NCBI GenBank assembly: GCA_022605955.1 | Contig: JAKCOZ010000003.1 | Span: forward strand, 43,240,761-43,304,760 | Source: Rallus limicola | Lineage: Eukaryota > Chordata > Aves > Gruiformes > Rallidae | DNA length: 64,000 bases | Direction of reading: 5' to 3' | Part shown: positions 1-11,972 of the stretch, in pieces | Numbering within the stretch: the first letter of the stretch is position 1 | How the letters are laid out: the number at the start of each line of letters is the position of its first letter | Position numbers and translations under genes: made by a program | Notes under the pieces: model-generated | Seen by the model: the letters and a program-made list of their open reading frames with translations, nothing else | Databases searched by the model: none | Told to the model about the DNA's origin: nothing

Positions 1-16
1 GAAACACACAGTCTAT

Positions 17-377
17 TCATAGAAACATGGAATTGTTTGGTTTGGAAAGGACTTTGAATGGTCATATAGTCTAATACCCCTGCACTGAGCAGGGACATCT
101 TCATCTAGACCAGGTTGCTCAGAGCCCCATCCAACCTGATCTTAAATGTTTCCTAGAATGGGATATCTAGGACTTCTCTGGACAACCTGTCCCACTGTTT
201 CACCAGTGTCATTGTGATTTTTTTTCCTTTTATCTAGTCTAAATTTAACCTCTTTTAGTTTGAAACCATCACCATTTGTCTAGTGAAACAAGCCCTGCTA
301 AAATGTCTGTCCCCATCTTTCCTGTCCCCTGTGGGTATTAAAAGACCTCAAGATCAGTAAGGTCTTCTCAGAGCATT
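17..377 (-). mobile_element. CR1 retrotransposon fragment
   Basis: The stretch begins with a degenerate reverse complement of the CR1 3' tail (catagaaacatgg...ggtttggaaaggac) and continues into the CR1 3'-terminal region, including the run around 95-150 that reads as the reverse complement of the usual CR1 segment on precursor position (ggacatcttcatctagaccaggttgctcagagcc in pieces). It is a 5'-truncated, decayed copy with no usable reading frame. A second minus-strand CR1 tail starts about ten bases further on. Confidence 0.8.
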
Positions 378-387
378 ATGTTATTAA

Positions 388-1610
388 GAATCATAGGATG
401 CAGTCATAAAGACTTTTCCATTTAGATTGGAAAAGACCTTTAAGATCATCAAGTTCAACCATTAACCTAGCAATGCCAGGTCTAACAGTACTGCATTTCT
501 TTCAAATACCTCCAGGGACCGTGACTCAACCACTTCCCTGGGCAGCATGTTCTAGTGCTCAGCAAACCTTCTAGTGAACAATTTTTCCCTAATATCCAAA
601 CTAAACTTCCCCTGGTGACACTTGAGGCAATTTCGTCTTGTCCTATCACTTGTTGCTTGGAATAACAGACCAACACACACCTTGCTACAACCTCCTTTCT
701 GGTAGTTGTAGAGACCAAGGTCCTCCTTTTCTCCAGACTAAACAACCCCAGTTCCTTCAGCCACTCCTCACAGGACTTGTCCTTTAGACATTTCACCAGC
801 TTCAGTCCTCTTCTCTGGACACACTTCAGCACCTCCAGGTCTTTCTTGTAGTGAGGGGCCCAAAAGAGAGCTTGTACTAGAGGTGCAACCTCACCAATGC
901 CAAGTACATGGGGATGCTTGCTTCCCTAATCCAGCCAGGATGCTGCTGGCCTTCTTGGCCACTTGAGCACTCTGCTGGCTCACATTCAGCCAGCTGTCAA
1001 GCAATATCCCCAGGTCCTTCTCTGCAAAGGCAGCTATCCAACTGCTCTTCCCCAAACCAGCAGGGCCTGGCACTTGACCTTACTAAACCTCATACAATCA
1101 TCCTTGGCCCATTGATCCAGCCTGTCCAGATTCCTTTGTAGATTCTTCCTTCCCTCAAGCAGAGAAACACTCTCACACAACTTGGTGTCACCTACAGATG
1201 AAGGATGCACTCAGCCCTTTGTCCAGATCACTGATAGACATATTAAGCAGAAGTGGCCCCAGTACTGAGTCCTGGAGAACACCCCTTATGACTGGCCACC
1301 AAACTGGATGTTCACCACAACACTTTGGTCTTGGTCATCTGGACATTTTTTACCCAGTGAAGCGTATACCTATCCAAACCATGAGCAGCCCATTTCTCCA
1401 GAAGAATGCTGTGAGAAACAGTGTCAAAGGCTTTACTAAAGTCTAGGTCGACAACAGCCACAGCCTTTCCCTCATCCACTAAGGAGGTCACTTTGTGGTC
1501 GAAGTCGATCTGGTTAATCAAGCAGGGCCTGTCTTTATTCCTGCAATTGATGCTCAGAGAGTGATACATACTCCTGATTGATTGGTTGCCACTACGTCCA
1601 AACATCTCAG
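388..1610 (-). mobile_element. CR1 retrotransposon copy with end of reverse transcriptase
   Basis: A reverse-complement CR1 tail (agaatcataggatg) opens the copy. Read on the minus strand it holds the C-terminal part of the CR1 ORF2 polyprotein followed by the 3' end. Broken frames give recognisable CR1 pieces such as [16 protein letters not shown] near 720-760 and DLDFSKAFDTVSHSILL near 1400-1450. Frameshifts and stops are scattered through it. Bases 770-932 are almost identical to 16717-16879 while the flanks of the two copies differ strongly. About 26 bp present in the copy at 16880-16905 are missing after 932. Confidence 0.92.
1312..1605 (-). pseudogene. CR1 reverse-transcriptase fragment
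   Basis: This 97-codon open stretch lies in the 5' part of the CR1 copy. Residues near 53-68 read DLDFSKAFDTVSHSIL, which is reverse-transcriptase motif A with its catalytic aspartate, and VTSLVDEGKAVAVV precedes it as in other CR1 elements. Motifs B and C are not in this frame, and the first 30 residues look unlike CR1, so the stretch is a remnant rather than a gene. It has no role that can be inferred beyond its origin in the element's replication enzyme. Confidence 0.75.
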
Positions 1611-1625
1611 GACTTTTAAGGTATC

Positions 1626-2439
1626 TTTTCTGTCACCTAATAAGTCATGCACAAAGAAAAGCAATGAGTGTTATGCCATGAACCTGAAGGTGGGATTTTG
1701 ACCCAGCTTGTGCGTGTGCTGTCAGGCAGAAGAAAGAAGACCAGCAATACGCAATCATTTGTATGAGTGGCAGCCAAGGACAGAAAGGGTAAGAATAGTT
1801 CTTGTGAAAGGCACCATCCTTTTCCAGAGATCCTTCTACAGCAGAATACACCAGTAGGGGCACACCAGGAGATGGTCCAAGCAGGCTGAATTATACACGG
1901 CAGCAGGTTGTAGTGCAAGGCTGCACCCAGGAAGATCCTAAGCCCAGGGGCCATGTAGGAGACACACACTCCATAGATACAGCACATCTCCAGCCTCTTT
2001 CCAGCTCGAGGGACTGTGCACAACAGCCGCAACTGTTGGGAAGGGCCATACCTGGACTCCTGAACCAGGAAAGGGCTCAGAAAATTCATACGTAAGCAGC
2101 ACAGTACCGATGCTCTGGAGTGCCCATGAACACGCACCATGCATAATGAATACAAGTGCATTTTATCGAGTTAAACACTTTCAGGCCTTGTTTGGCTGCA
2201 GAAATATCCCATAACTTACAGGAGTTAGTACTTTTCTTTTTGCAGCTCACTCTCCTGTTAACACAGAACGCTGATGCTCTCAGAACTAAACCATGTATGG
2301 AGCTTCACACACAACAAAGTTCTGTCTGTCCTCTGTGGAGCACTACCGTGACTGAAATTATACTAGCAAGAGCAAGAAAATGGCACTGTGCAAGGATGCT
2401 GGTGAACACTTGTGTTTAGTTTTGGGCAATAATCTCAAG
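1626..2439. other. Unassigned sequence
   Basis: No repeat or gene is recognised here. A 174-codon open frame on the minus strand (1637-2161) overlaps other open frames and has an irregular Cys/Leu/Ser-rich composition without any motif I know, so I do not call it a gene. Confidence 0.4.
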
Positions 2440-2760
2440 ACAGACTGAAATGAAACAGGAAACACTTGATGGAGAAGGAATACAGAAAAGCCTGTCTGAC
2501 CTGAGACAACTAAAGAGTGGGAGCTGTTTAATTTAACAGGGAAAAGGCTGGAGGGGGCATGTTTGCTGTCTATAAATTGATTTGGGCTAAGCATCAGAGA
2601 AAGAACAGAATTATTCAGGCTAAAGGAGAGTGTTGGCACAAGAAATTGTTCGAATAGGGTTTGAATATATTTAAGCTGGAATTTAGGAAAGGTTTTCTAA
2701 GCACAGGTGTGATGTTCACTGAATAGGTAAAAGGAGGGCAAAAACCAAAGGTACTTTTAT
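2440..2760 (+). mobile_element. Probable ancient CR1/L3-like remnant
   Basis: The text from about 2505 (tttaatttaacagggaaaagg) to 2710 (gctggaatttaggaaagg) follows the order of the 3' region of old CR1-type LINEs: a block resembling the element's SLEKRR coding region, then a stretch resembling the segment before the tail. The match is loose, no tail repeat is left, and the limits are approximate. It could also be unrelated sequence. Confidence 0.4.
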
Positions 2761-5700
2761 GTTTAAACTCAAGAAAGGTCTTAAAGTGTCAAGGTTGCCT
2801 AAGAGAGCAAGAGACAAAGACAAGGATGAAGAGCACTGTCTTTTTACATTTCTTAAGTTTCTGTGTAAGCCATTATCCAGCATTGAGAGGTCAGACTGTA
2901 CAGCTTGTCGAAGTTCTCACTTACTTCTGGCTACTTCATGCACGTAGATGTGGAAATGCAAAAAGCAGAAGCCAGTGGGTTGGATATCATAGTTTTGAGG
3001 ACTTGAGGTACTGAAAGATCAGATGCATGTATTTCAGTCATCACCTGTAAACAACAGGAACCAGAAATATGAAGGAAACAACCTTCTGTACCTGGATACT
3101 CTATACTTACCAATACACATACATATTTAAAGCAGAAGGGGACCACTGGCCAACAGGATATACACTAATTATGTAAATATTCTGATTTTCATGTTTAACA
3201 GTTATTCACAAGGCTGTTTGTGCTTTCTCCTTTTTAGCTAATACATTTCATTTTTTAATTACTTCTACCAGGACATCAGCTATTCTGTTACAATTGCAGG
3301 CATGCTGTAGAAGTCTGTAAGAATCATGGTTCTAGTAGGCAGGTAGGTATGCCAAAACTTAATGAAACCAATGTACCAATATTTGAGCTTGAAATCTTAT
3401 GAAAAAATATGAAGCTTGGAACTGTTGCAAAAGAAAGTGGAGGAGATCACATAATCAGCTGTGGGCTGGAGAAATGTGTCTTACAATTTCTTTTTTAATG
3501 ACAGCAAATACTCAAAAAAGGACCTCCTGTCACTAATGTTTACACAACACCAGAGAGAGAGGTCTCACAGTTTTCTTGTTTTTAAATGAGTTTGCAATGA
3601 GCTAGGTGAGTTGCAAATGTCAAACAGTGTATTACAACACAAGCTCTTCTGACAGGCAGAGGAGTTTAGTATTTGCTCAGCAATAGCTCCCAGAAAATGC
3701 TTGCGAGTTTCAGCCCTGTACTATGCACAGAACAGTGCCCAGCTGCCAAACAAGTCAGCAGGGCATCCTCTAGGGCAGTATATATTATGTTCCACTCCAG
3801 ATGATTCATGTGTGATTGTCTGACCCAACTTCAAGCCTAAAATTGCTTGGGATGTCATGCAGAAGAATGGAGACAATCTTCCCATCAAATGCTGCTCCTC
3901 AAGGAGTGCAATAGGAAAACTGTGCAGAAAGAGTCTGCTGTGAAACCTGACTGTCCTAGAGGAGAACATCAGCTGAAACCAGGTGCAGTGTGAACACATG
4001 CATGAGTCTGTTTCAAAACCCATTTTTCCCAGGCACTACACAGCAATGGGACAGCTCAGATCTGCAGCATGCACTGAAAACTCTCCCAGGGAAACATGGG
4101 CTTCTTCTCATCTCACATGAATCATAGTTGCAGAAGACTACATTCACCAAATGTCTGAAGGGCAGCCGTCACCAAGATAGCTGGCTGGTTGGCAGTGGTT
4201 GACACAACTAGTGTTTATTGTCCTTATATAAGACAGAAACATGCTAAGTCCCAATGTCACCCAACAGTCTTAGAGCAACAGAGATAACATAGCATAACTG
4301 GCATACCTCATGTTGGAGGCTTGCTTTAGCTTGAGGTTTCTGAACTGCAGTACTGAGAGGCTGACCTAATATATGTTGTTCTTGCTTACATGTAGTAATT
4401 AATTCCTAATTTGTTGGGGTTTGTTTTTTTTTTTTCTGATGGCCAAGCTCAGGTGGACTGCAAAAGTTTCCTTTGGAGCGTTAATCCTAGGCAAGTGCTG
4501 GAGGATATGGGAACTGTGGAGGGAAAATGAAACCACAGGATTTTCACTAGAAGTGTCTTCTTTTCTAGGAACAGAGAACAAATAATCAAAAGAACCGTCA
4601 AACTGGTTTAAAAAAAATTTAAAAGCCTGAAATGTGTACATTTTTAATGCATGTGTTATTTTCAGGAAAAAATAAAAACAACATTGAAATTATATTTTTA
4701 AAAATTATAAATGAAAAATAGAAAGGAAATCCTGGAGAGTAAAAAGTATCACATTTCTACTGTGCCAAAACCTAGCCAGAGTAACCCATATGACATGACA
4801 CAGAGTTGTACTATAAAACCAATCTCAGGAAATTGGTTTAAAGCTTTATTTTTCTGGCAATGGAGACCTCTGCTATAAACAGTCTCACCTATACTAATAT
4901 ACAAGTGTCTGGGTTCTCCCCAGGTGAGAGATAGTTGCAAAATGCAGAATTCCCTACTAACTCAGTGCCATCAGCCTAGGGTGTGCAAATTATTCTCCTG
5001 TGTCAATAACCTGTCGTCTTCATGGCATTCAGGTCAAAGATTTTTAAATTGTTTTGGTTATGAGTTTATTGAGAAGAACTAATAGACAGCCATTTCACTG
5101 CAACACATCATTTGTTTGAAAATCATAACATGGCTCTGAAAGTCAAAAAACAGGGAAAAGTCTGTACTGAAGCTAAGTACTTTTATGAGTCTGCAGAAAC
5201 CCCACCCGGAATATGTAATGAATTTAAGATTGTAAGCAGTTCTGAAATTTGAGACTATGAAAAGCTTAAAGCTTCCTGTATCTCAACATATAAAGCATCA
5301 TTAATCAGTGATTTTGTAACTACTGTAAAAAACGTGGGGGATGTGTTTTCAGTAAGACCAGAGAATCACAGATCCATACCTGCTCCTGTTTTCCTACAAA
5401 ATATTTTGAAAAGCAGGTGGTTTCTGCTATTTCCACACTGCCAGATGCCTGACATATGATTTTAATCTGTCTTTGCAAGAAATGCCACTTCTTTCATTCT
5501 GGTCACAATTTCCCTGCAGTCTCACTCATCTGCTGAGTCTAAAAACATTCCTGCCTCAGCAGTTTGGCAGAGGGAACATGTCCATTCCTGTTCATGCTCT
5601 TGCTCTGCTTTCTTCTCCCGTATCAGCTCTTGTGTAATGCAATAACCATCAAAAGAAATCTCTCCCTGACACAAGGATGCTTTTGGTGTGCATTGACAGA

Positions 5701-5944
5701 CATGTGGGATGCACTTGCAGGCCAAATACTGCTATTTACTGTCCTCAGAACAAGACCTTGTTGGTAATCGGTGTTTCTTTCAAGCAGCCCTCTCAAGGCC
5801 TGTATAATTCCTGTACTGGAAACTTTTTGTTGACAGCCTCATACAAGCTTCACTGCCAGTTCCAATATTAAATATTGATTTTAAGAAAAATTATCATAAA
5901 TGTGCATAGGAGAGAGAAACTAGGAGATCTGCTTAACAGCTAGT
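2761..5944. other. AT-rich non-coding sequence
   Basis: I see no gene, RNA or recognisable repeat in these 3.2 kb. The only simple tract is an oligo-T run at 4424-4435. Open frames here are all short (100 codons or less) and lack motifs. Confidence 0.5.
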
Positions 5945-7195
5945 TGTGGTTTGACCCTGGCTGGAGGCCAGATGCCCACCAAAGTCACACTATCATCCCC
6001 CTTTTCAGCTGGACAGGGGAGAAAATACACACTGAGAGGTGTAGGAGTTGAGATAAGGATAGGGAGAGATCATTCCACAATTAGCATCATGGGCAAAACA
6101 GACTCAGCACAGAGTGAAGGAAAGAAAAATATCTAATTTCTGACAGTACGCTGCGCACACAAGTGAAACCAGAGTCAGGTAATGCTGAGTGCAACCAGAT
6201 CTTAAAACACCTCTGCCCGCCCATCCTTTCTTAGCAGACTATATTAATGATTTTGCTCCCTTGTCCCCACAAGGATGGCACAGAGGCAGGGAGAGGAATG
6301 GGGATTGTGGTGATTTCCTCACGGGTTGTTTTCCTTCTTAGCCAGGGGCAGGGAGGGCATTCCTCACACCCTTCTCCTGCTCCAGTGTGGGATCCCACCT
6401 ACCTGAGACAGTCCTCCATGAGCTTCTCCAACATGAGTCCTTTCCCAAGGGTCTTCATCCCTTCACCAATTGCCCCAGCATGAGTCACTGCTGTGGGGTG
6501 CAGTCATAAATCATAGAATGTCTCTGAGTCCCTCAGGCCCAGACTGCTCCTGCCTGGTGCTCCATGGGGTCACAAGCCCCTCCCCAGCAAACCTGCCCCA
6601 GCGTGGATCTCTCTGTCTCTCTCCATGGGCTGCAGATCTGCTGCCAGGGGCTTGCTCCAACATGGGCACAGAGCCTTCTATATGTCTCCACCTGCTCTAG
6701 CGTGGGGTCTCTCCACAGGCTGCAGGTGGGATCTCTGCTCCCCACCATCATCCGTGGGCTGTGAGGGGACAGCTGACTCCACCACAGTCTTCTCTACAGG
6801 CTACGGGGGAATCTCTCTCCTGCACCTGCAGCACCTCCTGTAGCGCCCACTCCCCCACACCCACCCCTTCACTAACCTTGGTGTCTGCACAGTTTGTTAC
6901 ATCTTCTCACTCCCTTCTTTGATGGCAAAAAGCGGCTGCTTGCAGGCTTGTTTTTTTTAAAATGTGATTCACAGAAGCACTGTGACCATTGTTGACTGCC
7001 TCAGCCTTGGTCAGCAAGTCTGGCCTTGAGCCCTGATGGTATTTACTCTGTCTGGCCTAGGGGAAGCTTCTAGCTGCTTCTTTCAGAATCACAGAATCTT
7101 AGGGGTTGTAAGGAACCTCAAGAGATCATCGGGTCCAGCCCCAAAGAAGCCACCCTTGCTGCCTCTACACCAGTACCCCACCATGCAAATCCACA
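5945..7195 (-). mobile_element. Solo LTR of an avian endogenous retrovirus (ERVL-like)
   Basis: On the minus strand the element starts TGTGGATTTGC and ends GGTCAAACCACA, so it has the TG...CA ends of an LTR. The plus-strand left end (tgtggtttgaccctgg) and the following caccaaagtcac block match a common avian LTR type I know. Between about 6390 and 6740 a motif like ctccagcgtggg recurs at irregular spacing, which is typical of that family. No internal retroviral region or second LTR is next to it, so it is a solo LTR. I cannot find a clear target-site duplication. A small CR1 piece lies inside at about 7086-7143. The family name and ERVL class come from memory and need a search. Confidence 0.8.
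7086..7143 (-). mobile_element. Short CR1 3'-end fragment nested in the LTR
   Basis: The sequence agaatcacagaatc ... ggttgtaagg ... gatcatcgggtccagcccc is a reverse-complement CR1 3' end of about 58 bp. LTR sequence resumes on both sides (cttctttc before, aaagaagccaccc after), so the CR1 piece entered the LTR later. It is among the shortest insertions in the window. Confidence 0.75.
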
Positions 7196-8263
7196 AAAAA
7201 GCTTAAATCTAAATCTTGCAAAGCTAATTTCAAAAGAGGGTATCAAAGCTTATTGTGATTATATATAGAGCAAAAGCATATCACAATTTACATTAACTTC
7301 ATACTTCCAAATGGTAGTATTCTCTTCCAGCTTTGCTTGGTAATTTAGCCATCATTTACAAGACTGGCTGACAGATTAGCCAGCTTGGTGTTATCATTAT
7401 CCTAAAAGAAGAACTAAAATTCACATTTGATGACTTCTTAATATTTAATTTCATTGCTAGCTTTGGCACCAAGTTGTAATTCTGCCTCTGACTGAATCTG
7501 AAAATCCTTGCATTGGCATGCCAACCCTCTCACCCAGGCTGGGGACTAACTGCAGGAAGAAGCAGTGTTTCACTAACAATCTGTAAGATGGGCTGAGGCC
7601 TGTGCTGAAGGTGGCTGATGATACTGCAAATGAATATCTGATCACTTAGGTCAGGGAGTCAAGATCAAATGTAGGACATGCAGGCCACAGTATTACTGTC
7701 TATGCTTTTGTCTACTGACAGAATGCACAGATCAGATCTCTGTGTGGTTTTTAACAGACCTTCAGGTGGAATCTGTAGACCTTTCCTGAATAAATTAGTG
7801 AATGGAGAAGAATGTGTTTTGCCTTAGCATCCCCCAGATTATGCTTGTAGGGAGGAAAAAATATTGTTCTGCTTTAAAGCTTTAGTAGCAAAGCTGCATA
7901 GAAATTGGCATGCACCTAATGTGCTTTAATACCAGTCCAGAGAGGGCTGTTCTGGTTCTGCCAGTCAGGCTGAAAACTGGTTTTATTTTTTTCCATCTGT
8001 AATGCAATCTTCTGTCATGGGATGAGATCAGTATGCAATCAGGATTCAATAGCAGCTCAGTTTCTACCAAGCAGTCTCACAGTTAGACACACCTACTCTC
8101 TAAATTTCCATCAGCCCATGGATAGGACTCAGTAAAGGGCACCATCATGCTACAGAGAAAAACAGCTGGAAGAAGAAAGGGAAGTGAAAGAGTTCTTTTC
8201 ACAGTCAATGACATAAAAATTAGTGTTTCTAAGTCATTTATCACAGAAATACATATTAATGAG
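7196..8263. other. AT-rich non-coding sequence
   Basis: Nothing recognisable is present between the solo LTR and the next CR1. Confidence 0.45.
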
Positions 8264-9146
8264 TGCACTTCAGTAGGTTTGTAAAGAGCAAGTGGTGCAG
8301 CTTGGACAGAGCCAAGGGACAAGATGCCATCCAGAAGGACCTGAACAAGGTCAAGAAGTGGGTCTGTGTGAACCTCATGAGGCCAAGTGCAAGGTCCTTC
8401 ACATGGGTTGGGACAGGCCCTGGTATCAGTACAGGCTGGGGAATGAAGTGATTGAGAGGAGCCTTACAGAGAAGGCCTTAGTACTGTGGATGAAAAGCTG
8501 GACATGACACAGAAATGTGTGCTCCCAGCCCAGAAAGCCAGCCATATTCTGGGCTGCATAAAAAAATCCTAAAGCATAGCCAGCATGTAGAGAGAGATGA
8601 TTCTGCCCCTATGCTCTGGTGAGACCTCACCTGGAGTACTGCATCCAGCTCTGGGCCCCACAGAATGAGAAAGACATGGATCTGTTGAAGCAGGTCCAGA
8701 GGAGTGCCACAGAAATGATCAGAGGGGTGGAACACCTCTACCATGAGGAGAGGTTTAGAGTTGGGGTTGTTCAGCCAGGAGAAGAGAAGGTTCTACGGAG
8801 ACTTTATTGTGACCTTTCAATAGTTAACGGGAGCTTATAACAAAGATGATGACAGATAACATCTGTAGAGCCTGTTGTAATAGGACATGTGATGATGGTT
8901 TTAAACTAAAAGAGGTTAGATTTAGACTAGATAAAAGGAAGAAAATGTTTATGATGAGGGTGGTGAAACTCTGGAACAGGTTGCCCTAAGAGGCTGTAGA
9001 TTCTTCATCCCTGGAATCATTGAAGGCCAGGTTGGACGAGGCTCTGAGTAACCTGATCAAGTTGAAGATGTTGTTGCTTATTGCAAGGGAGCTTGGACTA
9101 GATGACCTTAAAGGTCCCTTCCAACCTAAACAATTCTGTGATCATA
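8264..9146 (+). mobile_element. CR1 retrotransposon copy, 3' part
   Basis: The copy is 5'-truncated and ends with aacaattctgtgatcat, the CR1 tail. The coding part is decayed: frames give RPHLEYCIQLWAPQN (near 8620-8665) and KQVQRSATEMIRGVEH (near 8686-8733), which are the well-known CR1 ORF2 C-terminal stretch, followed by the segment around 8940-9000 (tagattcttcatccctgg) and the CR1 3' end. Several frameshifts and stops break the frame. Confidence 0.93.
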
Positions 9147-11584
9147 AGTGAGCATACCTTTTCAAAAGGAAAAGATTAACCTCCATACTTCGACAGCTAG
9201 ACTGCTGGGGTTATTTACAGCTGAGGGAAGAAGGGTGGTGGTCAACACATGACTGGCTTGAGTATAAGGGAAGGATGCCTGTACCAGGGGTGCTGTGTAA
9301 TTCTGGATCCTCAGAAAGATCAGGATCACAGTTCAGCAGGTAAGGGCAACAGAAGTCCAGCCATCTGCACTGTAGCCAAAATAGTTTTCATAATTACTCC
9401 TCAGAACAAATTCTGTCCCAACATCTGCTTGCTTACAGTATTGGCCCTGTGCAAGCACATTCTTGACAAATATGTCACACAGAGTTAGAGGCCCTAGCTA
9501 CTGTCTTTTGAAAATATAGAAATGGAAAAATTAGCCAACAAGAAAATAACTCATTTTTCTATAAATGTCACTGGTAAAGGCCAGTAAAATAGAGGGCAAA
9601 TCCTATACCACAGATGTCTGTTCTTTAGCACTATGCATGAGAAGTGCACTTCTAATCACAACATGAAGCAGGAGATTGTTATCATTGTTTTAGCTCTCTA
9701 ATTACAATATTATTAGCACCCGTACCTGTTTATCACCAAGTAATAAATTTCCCATTTTATGATGTGCTTCATGAAACTATATTTTCTTTTATCTGATGTA
9801 CATTTATAGCCATTTTCTCCTCATTGTTCTCTATTATGATGTTGGGTATGGAGGGTTTGACCAGTTTTCATACCTTTCCTAGTTTCAAATATCAGTGACC
9901 TCAGACAGGTCTCAATTAGGCAACTGAAGTGACTTTGGTTCCATAAATATGGGACCAAAATCTTTGGTCATTATCAGAACTGAATAGTCATACTTTCAAG
10001 TACTTTGTTTGGTATGTACTACCTTGTTCATCATCTTGGCTCTTACAGGGAAAATAAGTGGAAAGGCAGTTCAGAAGAGAAGGTTGGGCCAGTATTCCAT
10101 GTAAGATTAAGTAACATTTTCTTTCATGTCCTTCTTGAAACTATGAGGCATTGAAAAGTTTTCCTTCAAGCTCCAAAGAGTTATTTTCTCATTTTGGCCT
10201 TACAACAACTACACTTTTGTTTGGGAGAGCCAGCTGCAGGATTCAGGTCAGCATTTTTTCTCCAAAGCATAAATTATTTCTGCAGGCGTCATTAGCTTTG
10301 CAACTGTATCACACAGTAATGTAACACAGAGTAAATTTTTTTGTTAAAAATGCCTGGTTTAGGCTCATGCATTCTCCTTTTTATCTTTCACCAATATAAA
10401 TATAGAAGTAGTAGTGATGGAATTGGATTATTACTTCCAGTGATGTAGAAATACTACTTTCAGTGATGAAGAAAAATGTCATCTGAAATATATACAACAC
10501 CTCTGGATTAAGGGAATGGGACACTGATGTAACAACCATAGACTGCTCATTTTGCTTGCATATGCATGTATCCACACTAAGTTTCACCCACCAACCTCCT
10601 ACGTATAAAGAGCATTAAGCCTGCAAAGTCAAGCACTTGGAGGCAGAATAACACAAGAATAAAATGTGCCTATTAGCTTTAATTCAGCCCCCACATGAGT
10701 ATGAATAACCCTCAGTTCTAGTGAGGTGGCTTTATTTTCAAGACAGATAACAAAACCTTCAGACAATTTCAAAGGAAACCAGAAGACTTTTGAACCTACA
10801 TATGAATACAGAAAAAGCAGAAGGGGGAAAAAAACACATTCTTCATTTTCTACTTGCAATAAAACTGCTTTTCTGTAATACTGAAGGTTAGAGACACCTC
10901 AAATAGATACCCAAATATTTCACAGGGTCAGGAAAGGCTGTGATTCCTACTCAGCATTGCAAAGAGTATCATGGTGTAACAGACTCCAGTTCAGAAAGTT
11001 CAGACAGTGACTGCAATGCTGAAAAAGTAGTCTCCTTTAAAATTGTTGAGTGACAGTAGCAACAATAAAGCAGGCAGGGCAAGATGCATGTGCCATGTGG
11101 AGTGGTTTGATAATTTCAATAAACTATGATAAGCTGTTGCTTTCAAAGATAAGTATTTTAAAGACCACATTCCTTGTGCTTTCTTCTTTGGGAAGTTCTT
11201 CTGGGATACTACTTTTGAGAAGTATAAAATATAAGGCATTAATACTGTTAGAAGTGAGAACAGAAATTAATTCAGCTATTAAGCAATATGTAACTCACAG
11301 GTGGAATTTAGGTAAGTGACTTCCTGAGCTCCAAAACATGGGAGGATATGATCTTTATTATATATCTCTTTAGAAAGGTGTACACAAAAGCACTTTATTT
11401 GCACCATAGTCCCAACCATCTTGGGTAGAAGTTGTGTTGCGAAAGCTCTCTGCAATACTGTATGCAGCTCACCCTCTCTGAGATGAAGAAAGGGGAAAAA
11501 GAAGCTATGTTTTTCTCTCTCAGTTCACCCTCCTTTCCTTAAAATAATAACATTTCATTTGAAGCAAGACTCAGGAAATGGAAT
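9147..11584. other. AT-rich non-coding sequence
   Basis: No gene or repeat is recognised. Several open frames of 60-90 codons occur on both strands and look random. Confidence 0.5.
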
Positions 11585-11972
11585 GGAATCCTATGAGGAG
11601 CAGCTGAGGGAGCTGGGGATGTTGAGCCTGGAGAAGAGGAGGCTGAGGGGAGACCTTATCACCACCTACAACTACCTGAAGGGAGGTTGTAGAGAGGTGG
11701 GTGATGGTCTCTTCAGCCAGGTGACAGGAGATAGGACAAGGGGAAATGGCACAAAGCTGCGCTATGGCAGGTGCAGATTAGGTGTTAGGAAAAAAAATTC
11801 ACTGAAAGAGTTGTCAGGGCCTGGAACAGGCTGCCCAGGGAGGTGGTTGAGTCACCTTCCCTGGATGTGTTTAAAAGAAGGGTAGATGAGGTACTTAGGG
11901 ATATGGTTTAGCATAGGAGAGGAACAGTTGGACTCAATGATCTTAAAGTCTTTTCCAACCTTGTGATTCTGA
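11585..11972 (+). mobile_element. CR1 retrotransposon fragment
   Basis: A strongly 5'-truncated copy. Its first 300 bases are an open frame with [20 protein letters not shown] and [22 protein letters not shown], the end of CR1 ORF2, and it ends with ttttccaaccttgtgattctgag. It resembles the minus-strand copy at 61832-62130 closely enough to be of the same CR1 subfamily. Confidence 0.93.

Noticed and set aside
1637..2161. 174-codon open frame on the minus strand
   Set aside because: Two other open frames overlap it, the composition is irregular and no motif is visible. Nothing around it suggests a gene.
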